DNA from: Isoetes taiwanensis
Taxonomy: Eukaryota > Streptophyta > Lycopodiopsida > Isoetales > Isoetaceae
NCBI GenBank assembly: GCA_021234155.1
Contig: JAJEKV010000021.1
Span: forward strand, 15,513,563 to 15,577,562
Reading direction: 5' to 3'
DNA length: 64,000 nucleotides
The position numbers and the translations under genes are program-made. The notes below the pieces were generated by a model. It made no database searches and was not told the origin of the DNA. It saw only the letters and a list, made by a program, of their open reading frames with translations. Each line of letters opens with the position of its first letter. Positions within the stretch are counted from its first letter, which is position 1. Shown here piece after piece: positions 57,004 to 64,000 of this stretch.

Positions 57004-57372
57004 AAATTGATGTTATTATTTTTCAAGTGATTTGTTGTTCCAAAGACCTAAGCACGTAAGCACATATTTTTATATATATTAACAATAGTGAGGATGCACA
57101 AGGGTGGTGTGTGCATGGACACGCATTTCAAATGAAGATTGAATTGTTGTTTATAAGAATGTAGATTTGTGACATTGGAATAAGGTTCAATTATTTATTT
57201 TGGTACCATCACTATCCCAACATTCTTGGCAAAATTATATTGTCAAGGCATTTCCTCGATGTGACATGTGTCAATTCGACCGGGTCATAATGAAATATTG
57301 CAGCCCGGGTTACGAATTAATTGTTCTCAAGCGGTGAGGTTTATCGCATTAATCGACGCGCCTAAGCACGTG

Positions 57373-58074
57373 ATTTATTTAAGGGCGCCTGCCGCAAGCT
57401 CTTCTCACAAGCTCACGCCCGCACTCTCCTCCCAATTCTTCCGCCCATTCCGCATTCCCCCATTCCGCATGAAGCGAGCAAGATCGAGGAGCCGGAGGTC
57501 ACCTCAAGAGGCGCTTTACTAAGCGTCAAGAGGTGTTCCTCCACTCTTCCCCCGCCGGAAATTTTGTCGCCTCACGCCTCCTCCTCCCCTTCCACTCTAT
57601 TGCCTCCTCTCCCCGCCCACTCTATCGCCTCCCAGCTTTGAGGAGGGATTCTTCGATTCTCATCTTCCATTCCTATGAGGAATCGTAAAATGAGGAATCG
57701 GAAATGAATTCCCAGGAGTATGTCATCACCGTGTTCAGTGGTTGATAGGCTAATCAAGAAGAGGATTCGTCCCGAGAAAGAAGAAGAAGAAGAAGAGGAA
57801 GAAGAAGAAGAGGAAGAGGAAGAAGAGGAAGCCGAATTGGAGGAGTTCAGTATGGGTCCTTAAAGGTACATGCATTTTCATTTGCTTTTGTTTTCAATTT
57901 TTCGCTTTGTTTAATCTTCCATTTTCATTTGTTGCGATGGAGAATGAAGATGCGTATGCATGAAGATGAAGAAGACACCCTCCCAAGAAGACACCCCCTT
58001 GATGAAGAAGACAACCCCCTTGATGAAGAAGACACCCCTTTCAAGAAGACACCGGCCTCAAAATAAAATTTTGT
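57373..58074 (+). other. Possible small gene with poly-Glu and DEED repeats
   Basis: A TATA-like TTTATTTAAGG at 57373 precedes MKRARSRSRRSPQEALY (57470). A tract of about 18 Glu codons (57775-57830) ends EAELEEFSMGP and a stop at 57860. After a GTACATG donor-like site, 57955-58075 encodes the repeat PLDEEDNPLDEEDTPFKKTP. It may be two exons of one acidic protein. The DNA repeats are a ~27-bp minisatellite (CTTGATGAAGAAGACA...). Confidence 0.35.
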
Positions 58075-58844
58075 AAAAATTTTGTATATGATTTTTGTGT
58101 ACACTCGCCTAAGGGCCTTTTTTTATAAAAAAATCTTGTTTCCATCAAACTTTTTGTAACTTTGTTTCTATCTTTGTTTCATTGAAATCTCTTCTTATTC
58201 TTCTATGAAATGTTATTTTTGTCTATCTATCAAATTTATGAAGTTCGAATTTCGTGCGGTAAATTCCATTCAGATTCTCGCTTGAATGTAACAAAGGTTT
58301 TAGCTCTTTTCATTAGTTTCAAACACTAAGCATTTTAATCGGGCTTTCAGCAGGCCAGAGTAAGCACCGAACACACGAGCACTTATGCAATAAACAACTA
58401 CTTTTAAACAGCTTATATAGCTTAACAATAAGCACCGCACCTTAGTCGCTAAGCAACTACATAAAAGTAACCACATCGCATGACAATAAGCGAGATTCCG
58501 CCATTAACACTCATACCAGACTAGCACTTGCGTGCAATTGTTTTAAGCACTTGATAAGTTTACAAAGATCCCTTTCACCAAGATTGAAGTATATATAAAC
58601 AATATAGCAAAAAATTATAGACAAGTCCCATTGAACTACATAAACAATATAGCAAAAACATTCTTAAATTAAGATAAAGATGGTACATGAAAAAGTGTAG
58701 GATTCCTTGGCCTAAATAAATGACAAACAAAGCCAATAATCATGGAGAATGACAATCGCCATCACCATAAACCTTCTCCAATTCCTCCTTCACAAACCCG
58801 CAGAATCAAGAATCGCTTTTCCGAAAGTCTTTCCAAGCATAGCT

Positions 58845-59584
58845 TCATAATCTTTCTATCCGCCTTAGGCCAAGGCTTGTATCTCTGTGTGTGTTCTTCA
58901 CCAAGAATTTCATTTTTTCCTCAGCCTTGGCCTCGCAGATTTCTTCTATCTTTGGGGTGAGTACCATTAGCACTTCATCATGGACATCCATCTTGAATGC
59001 AAACCGCAGAAATTTCCTGTGGACCAAAGGTAAGACTTGTATAATGAATCATCAAGAAGCAAAGTCTTACCTTTGAATCTTGGGTATGACTCATGTATTT
59101 TCCCAAGTGGTTTCATCATGATCGGATACCGTGTTTGTTAGGGTGGTGAAAACCGGTCCGCACACATTTTTTTCCCGCCCCATACAAATTGAAATCGTCC
59201 CTCAAATGACATAGTACTTGCAAAGACATCTTCCACATTAGAGAGTTGCATTGATGACCATATACCAACACAACACTTCAGAATAAAGTCTTCAAGAAGA
59301 ACACCGCTTCGGTCCGAATATCACTTTCTTTCTCGCTAGTGTATGTCATTGTCAATCCCGCCTCCAAGCTGCATGTGTTCATTTGCACCAAAAAGTTTTA
59401 CCAACACACCATTTAAATCCAATACAATGAGTTTATCTTTTGTCGCCAAATCAATACTTAGTACGCTGGAACATCCCCAATACCTACACAACAGAATTAC
59501 TACATGAATAAATAGATGAAGATGAAAATGAAAAATGGGTTGAATGTGGAAACCTTTCAGATCAACAAGCAGGATTCTCCTCAC
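58845..59584 (-). pseudogene. FCP1/NIF-like HAD domain, transposon cargo copy 2
   Basis: Motif I reads DKLIVLDLNGVLVKLF (about 59435). CCVGIWSS (about 59260) is the middle motif. A DDS motif lies near 59070, followed by FAFKMDVHDEVLMVLTPKIE (59000-58930). As in copy 1, motif I is DxN, not DxD. The order matches 6990-6232. Stops between pieces may be introns: the part at 59480-59080 has intron-like borders. The shared position at the cargo's 3' end, facing the transposase, shows that it is part of the transposon. Confidence 0.65.
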
Positions 59585-59765
59585 CTAACAGAATCAACCG
59601 TAATCCTACAAAGGAATGCAACAAAAGAAAATCAATAATATTCAATGTTTTAAGCAACACTAAGTTGTGGCCTTCTTGGCCAAGAATGCCCATACCCCCT
59701 TTCCGTGGTTATTAATGGCAAGAATCACTTGTTGAAGATCGCTCACCAAACTTGAGGGCCCGGTT

Positions 59766-59957
59766 CTACATTTTCTTCGTAACACACTTCGATATGTGTG
59801 GTGTCATGATTGAGACTGCTTCCCTCGTGATCTTTGCATAGCTACTTTTGTTCTCTTTCTTGTAGCCCGAACAACTTTTTGCTATCCTCCAGCTTTTACC
59901 CTCTTTGTTCTTTCTCGCCTTTTCCTTTTGCCAAATATTCACCCAAGTTGCCCTCAT
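59766..59957 (-). other. Lys-rich segment of copy 2 cargo
   Basis: The minus-strand frame MRATWVNIWQKEKARKNKEG continues Lys-rich to ITREAVSIMTPHISKCVTKK. It resembles a basic linker, perhaps a nuclear localisation region. No family is recognised. Confidence 0.35.
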
Positions 59958-60293
59958 CCGATGGAATTACTCCTCAACTTCCTTAGGTGCTTCAGCAGTA
60001 CAATTGTCTGTTGTTTTTCCACAACCGGTGTCAGAGTTTAAACCGCCAGCCAGTTTACAAAATTTCTTCTATAGCTTCTGGACAGCTTCTTGACCGGTGG
60101 TGGTGGTTCTCATTGTTGCATTCAAATCAGTCCACAATTGATCAGATTCTATAGGACTTTGCGGTGTTGTGCATCTTCAAATGGCACCATTGTCCTTCTT
60201 TTGAACCCTCAACGGTGAGACCTCAATTGCGTGATCGGATTAACACATCCTTTTTTGGTGTACTATTTGAAGCACCCGCAACATGGCCAAAAC

Positions 60294-60479
60294 CTAGCTC
60301 ACAAATACACCCTCCGCACCTTTCCAGTGGCAACCATGAATACATTGTCCTCCTCTCAACAATAAACAACAAGCTATATGATACTCATGTTGGCAATTCA
60401 AGCTAAACTTAACCTCGTAAGCTTTAGTGAATTCCGCACCACATGCCGAACATGTATAAAATGGATCTTCCACTAGCAA
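60294..60479 (-). pseudogene. RING-H2-like zinc finger, transposon cargo copy 2
   Basis: The frame MLVEDPFYTCSACGAEFTKA continues to NCQHEYHIACCLLLRGGQCI and HGCHWKGAE. The Cys/His order CxxC, CxHxxHxxC, CxxxC fits a RING-H2 finger, except that the last pair is spaced by three rather than two residues. RING-H2 domains are typically ubiquitin ligases. It lies between the coiled coil (60770-60486) and the FCP1-like domain. No such finger was seen in copy 1, which has an Ulp1-like protease instead. Confidence 0.5.
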
Positions 60480-60485
60480 CTTATC

Positions 60486-60770
60486 TCAGATAATAGTAGA
60501 GATGCTAAATGTTGCGGAGTATCCATTTTCAGCCCACAAATTGTTTATGTAGAAATGCGTAAGTCTCTGCTCTTCTTCGAGAACTTTTAACTCCTCCTCA
60601 AGTTTGAGTTTACGCTTGACCCGCGCCATTAACAGTGTAGGGTTCATTGCTTTTGTACCTTGTTCCTCGTGCAAGTTTCCATCCGACAGTCGCCTCCAAA
60701 TCTTTAATTTCTGCCTCCAACTCACATGTTGATTAAGCTTGAACTCCTCCCGCTTTTGTAGCCAAATCAT
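60486..60770 (-). pseudogene. Coiled-coil segment of copy 2 cargo
   Basis: A 94-codon frame reads KREEFKLNQHVSWRQKLKIW and RVKRKLKLEEELKVLEEEQR, a charged heptad-like helix. A coiled coil also lies in the copy 1 cargo (9836-9651). It may mediate dimerisation. Confidence 0.5.
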
Positions 60771-61098
60771 TTGTGGCCTGTCTTAAAACCTGTTTTTCAG
60801 CCTCTTCCAACATCATTTTCTCAGAATTCGCAGGCCTTCTCATTGCCTTTCAGCTCACTTCCCACCGCCTGCATTCTTTGTGATAAGTAAAACTGATTTT
60901 CCAATCTCCTCAGATCGCATTCTCTAAGGTTTTATGTTTTCATCACATGCACCGATCTCATTTGATCCAAAGAAACACCTTTGGCTTTGCCTTCATTTCG
61001 CTTTTTCCTAACATGTGCTACAACATCCGGGCCTGCTTTTTTACTTGTCTATTGTTGTGGTATCTTTGACATTGCACGTTAGAAATGCAGCCCAGCTT

Positions 61099-61503
61099 TT
61101 ACTTTGTGTTCCTCAGTGCAAGTATTGATCTAGTGCAATTTTCAAACGCAAAAGCAAGGGCCGTTGCTTTCTTTACTTTGTTGTGACAATTCTTGTAGAT
61201 TTTTCTACAGAGTGTTTCCAACTTCTCTTGAAGATGCTCCTTTGCACAGTGCCATTTTATCTTTCCCTTGTTCAACTTCTTTGTCCAAACAGAATCCCAA
61301 TCTCGATCCGTGACATTATTTTCCAACCAAGCTTCTTCCTCGTGGGGCTTCACCCCCGAATTGCACAGACCTCTGATGGTGTGAAAATCATCCGCGCTCC
61401 ATGCCTCCATCATCAACAGTGAAACACTGATCTGAGTTTTCACGCCCAGGGGAAAAGGAGGGAGAAGGGCGTGATGGGCTTCGACGTCCGCGAGTTTCAG
61501 CAC
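61099..61503 (-). CDS. First cargo module of copy 2, unknown family
   Basis: A 134-codon open frame begins close to the right TIR (MLKLADVEAHHALL). Its core is MEAWSADDFHTIRGLCNSGV, KPHEEEAWLENNVTDRDWDS, VWTKKLNKGKIKWHCAKEHL and ETLCRKIYKNCHNKVKKATA. It resembles the copy 1 start (MDWRWGPKDITGF ... WAENFYKHYE ... WDTFKVLAKRF). The likely initiator is the internal Met of MEAW (about 61410). No domain is recognised. Its position next to the TIR suggests that transcription of the cargo starts in the transposon end. Confidence 0.45.
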   Translation of the reverse strand: MLKLADVEAHHALLPPFPLGVKTQISVSLLMMEAWSADDFHTIRGLCNSGVKPHEEEAWLENNVTDRDWDSVWTKKLNKGKIKWHCAKEHLQEKLETLCRKIYKNCHNKVKKATALAFAFENCTRSILALRNTK

Positions 61504-61537
61504 TTAAAGTGCTTAAACGCTTCGCCAAAAGTTGTAC

Positions 61538-61558
61538 CCCACTAGCGATTTTACACCC
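61538..61558 (-). repeat. Right TIR of DNA transposon copy 2
   Basis: On the minus strand it reads GGGTGTAAAATCGCTAGTGG; 18 of 21 bases match the left end. ATTA follows. Confidence 0.65.
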
Positions 61559-61562
61559 ATTA

Positions 61563-62620
61563 GCATTCTCTTGTTAGCATGAACTGTGAAGCATGGCACC
61601 ATCTACCTCTTGAAGGTGCACATTTTTAAACACCATGATCGAGGAGAACTTGAAGTGTTTTAGCACGGAATATATACTTCTAAATATTTTCACACCATTG
61701 AAGATCATTTTTCACACCATTGAAGATCATGCAATAGCTTATGATAGTTTACGAAGCAACGATAGATTAATGTTCATAGATTTAGTTCTTGTATTTTAAC
61801 TTTGCTAGTATCTCCATTTTGTGGAGTTCTCATTTCTTCAAAGATTTAACACGATTGATGTTTGTAAGGGATCCTTAGCTGCAAGCTAATTTCTTTCTAT
61901 TTCTCGTAAAAACCACCTTCACAGCACCAGAGAATGCACAAAAGTGGTTTATAAAGATTTCTCCTAGGAGAATAATCACGTTCGGTGGCCTTGTTATTGA
62001 CTAGACGAGAATGTATAATAAATGGTCCATAAAAGTATGCTCATGGCTTTTGTCTATATGCACATAGCAGAAGGCATGGAATGTATTGATGCAAAACATG
62101 CAGTGATGACGCCTCTTACAATTCACAGTTCCTAAGTTCTTTTGCACCCCACTCCTCCTCTTACTTCTCTATTTGAATTCTTCATACATTGCTTCGTATG
62201 CTATCAAGTATCAAATACTCCATGCTATTAATAAACTCATGGTATCAAGTACTCTATTGTCTAAGTAGCAACTTGAATCGATTGTCAAAACATGACTTTG
62301 AACTATGATTTAAGTCACTTCACAAAACATGTATTTCCATTCTCTCCTCTATTAGACTTCTCCTTATGCTTCTGCCATCCTTGTTCCATACCGAGCACCA
62401 CAGACCAATACGTTACACTCAAACCCCAATGTCCATGTGTCCAGTTGGATCCTAGTCCAAGAGGAGCTCAACATCTAAGGAGGAGTTAGTGATGCAAATG
62501 GGTACCATCATCTTCACAAAATGACAATGTTCTATAGCAATTTTGATTGATTATAAAAACATAACTTTCAAGTATGATTTAAACCACCTCAACCTCCGAC
62601 CACGGAGGGCAACCCTCCGT
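61563..62620. other. Unassigned AT-rich sequence
   Basis: No gene is recognised. A diverged direct repeat (TTTGAACTATGATTTAAGTC at 62294 and TTTCAAGTATGATTTAAACC at 62566) is the only structure seen. Confidence 0.4.
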
Positions 62621-62939
62621 GCGTAGCACCTTGTTTTCTTACGTACACTCTATTATTCTGCTTTTTTCTCTCAGTATTTGGTTTTTTTTCTCCCACCCAT
62701 GCTTAAGTTCGAAATTTGAAATTGAAAAGGGGGGAGATTTGGTACGTACCTTTGAAAAGACGAATTTGGTACACTTACGAAATTGTGGCTATGGTGAACT
62801 CTCAAGATCCTGGCTATGGCATGGAAGCACAGCTGTGCTATTCAAGAACCATTTCCTTTCATCTGCTGCGTTGCATAAGATCTGTCGTTGAATCCGTGTT
62901 GCCAAGGGAACCAGTTTTGCCCTGCATAAGAAGCTCGGA

Positions 62940-63085
62940 AGCCAGATTTCCGGAGCCGGATTTCCAGAGCGGAGCCGGATTTCCAGAGCGGAGCCAGATT
63001 TCCAGAGCCGGATTTCCAGAGCCAGATGCGAGATGCGGAGCCAGATTTCCAGAGCGGAGTCAGAGGCAGAGCCGGATTTCCAAGC
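62940..63085 (+). repeat. GGATTTCCAGAGC minisatellite
   Basis: Units of about 18-21 bp built on GAGCCGGATTTCCAGAGCGG repeat about seven times. Open frames exist on both strands through it (62716-63156 plus; 63310-62789 minus), because the repeat avoids stops, so neither is called as a gene. Confidence 0.85.
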
Positions 63086-63089
63086 TTCA

Positions 63090-64000
63090 TCGGCTGTGGG
63101 TCGCTTCCTATCTGCTGTGGACTGCTTCCTATCTGCTTCGTCTGTCCGACATCTGAGCCTCATTTTACCCTGTATGGCAGAAGAAGATCTGGCCATTTCT
63201 TCATCTGGCATAGTATCAGAAGAGCAACTGCCGGTTTCAAAATACCCTGATCTGTTGTGGCAGCACAGAGTCCGATCTGTTGGCAAAACTGCTGGATCGT
63301 TGTGTGCCACAAAGCTGGACTAGATGCGGAAATTATGTGGGATTCACATGAAGAAAAAATCACGGTGATTTTTGGGCGGTTTCAGAAGGGCGGTGCAGCT
63401 AGCTATTGTTATATTCACATGCAATTAGATATAGAAAGCAGCTAATACCGTTTTTTTGAGTCGATCCATACAACCAAAAACGCAGCCAGGAAAGAACAGT
63501 GTATTACCTCATGTCTCTCTTCAATTCTTAATGATCCTTTCTTTCTCCTGGATCACAAGTAATACTTAGGAAACATTTCCTCACTTATAAACTGGGAATG
63601 GAAGAAGGTATGCATCTATCTTCGATCTGGCTCCACATCCAAGTGCTTCTCTAAATCCCTGCCTCCTCAGGCATAGAGCATGGCTTCACGATACATTTTG
63701 TTTAAGTTTGCCTAATGATTATATTCAGGATTTTGCAATTCCTATTTTGATCTGGTATTGTGACTCTGTTCAAGAATACTTTTACCCTTTTTCTTTCTTT
63801 TCACAGTGCTATATTTCCTCTTTTCTAACCTATGAGCATGGCTTCAAGTGGAACCTGTCCATGCTCAGGTAGCAGGTCTATCTTTGAGCCCTAGCCATTT
63901 GCCCATTTTGAGAAGTGACCTAGCAATGGCAGCAGCTGTTAACATAAAAAAACAAATACTTTTGGTCTGTAGACAGGGAACGACTTGCAAGATTTGGGTT
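63090..64000. other. Unassigned end of window
   Basis: AGTATCAGAAGAGC at 63213 loosely resembles a tRNA-Met primer site (TGGTATCAGAGC), which could mark a Copia-type LTR end, but no partner LTR is in view. No gene is recognised. Confidence 0.3.

Larger units (their letters stand above)
53985..61558. mobile_element. DNA transposon copy 2 (same family as copy 1)
   Basis: A 7.6-kb unit has imperfect inverted ends starting GGGTGCAAAATCGGTACTGG (left) and GGGTGTAAAATCGCTAGTGG (right, reversed); 18 of the first 21 bases agree. The 4-bp repeat ATTA flanks both sides (53981-53984, 61559-61562). It holds a plus-strand transposase, a middle region with acidic repeats, and minus-strand cargo ending in an FCP1-like domain. 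Sequence similarity to copy 1 is visible in protein motifs but little in DNA, so the two are distant family members. Confidence 0.7.

Noticed and set aside
63205-63230. Copia primer-binding site
   Set aside because: Only a loose match to TGGTATCAGAGC, with no LTR pair visible in the window.
62789-63310. 173-codon minus-strand ORF
   Set aside because: Runs through a minisatellite that keeps both strands open; no domain recognised.

Overview
The window is repeat-rich nuclear DNA of a land plant. The evidence is nested Ty3/gypsy LTR retrotransposons with long LTRs, a chromodomain integrase, a plant-type LINE and a decayed copy of the plant 5-oxoprolinase gene with an apparent intron. No intact host gene was found. 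A non-angiosperm plant such as a fern or lycophyte is possible but unproven.

Layout. 1-1730: scrambled pieces of a chromovirus (family Y). 1999-11024: DNA transposon 1, with a perfect 24-bp terminal inverted repeat (TIR) and a 4-bp target duplication. 11025-15200: unclassified, frame-broken sequence. 15207-16926: minus-strand gypsy remnant Z. 16927-29052: gypsy element X copy 1, carrying a LINE at 22542-24556. 29053-31779: two Y pol fragments. 31791-47540: a Y element (LTR, gag, protease, RT, integrase) split by the complete element X copy 2 at 33784-44676. 47541-49107: an inverted Y fragment with integrase, chromodomain and LTR. 49108-49510: an array of TCTCGACTCGCGAGTCGAGA palindromes. 50238-52480: 5-oxoprolinase pseudogene. 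53985-61558: DNA transposon 2, related to transposon 1. 61559-64000: mostly unassigned, with a minisatellite.

The most interesting system is the pair of DNA transposons. Each has a plus-strand DDE-like transposase (DFAENY, WSDGC and HGKGEHDG motifs) facing minus-strand cargo. In both, the cargo ends in an FCP1/NIF-like HAD domain and begins with a similar MxxW...VKP module. Copy 1 also carries an Ulp1-like (C48) cysteine protease; copy 2 carries a RING-H2-like finger. The 4-bp duplications and GGG termini recall the Sola superfamily, but that assignment is from memory.

Element X encodes protease, an archaeal-type RNase H, RT, a degenerate native RNase H and integrase, in that order. Its second RNase H therefore lies upstream of RT.

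A technical pattern affects many reading frames. In some segments CTG and CAG trinucleotides are replaced or shuffled (CCG, CGC, CGT, CAAAG) relative to sister copies that are clean. These are not deamination changes. They look like base-calling errors at CHG-methylated sites, so many frameshifts here may not be biological.
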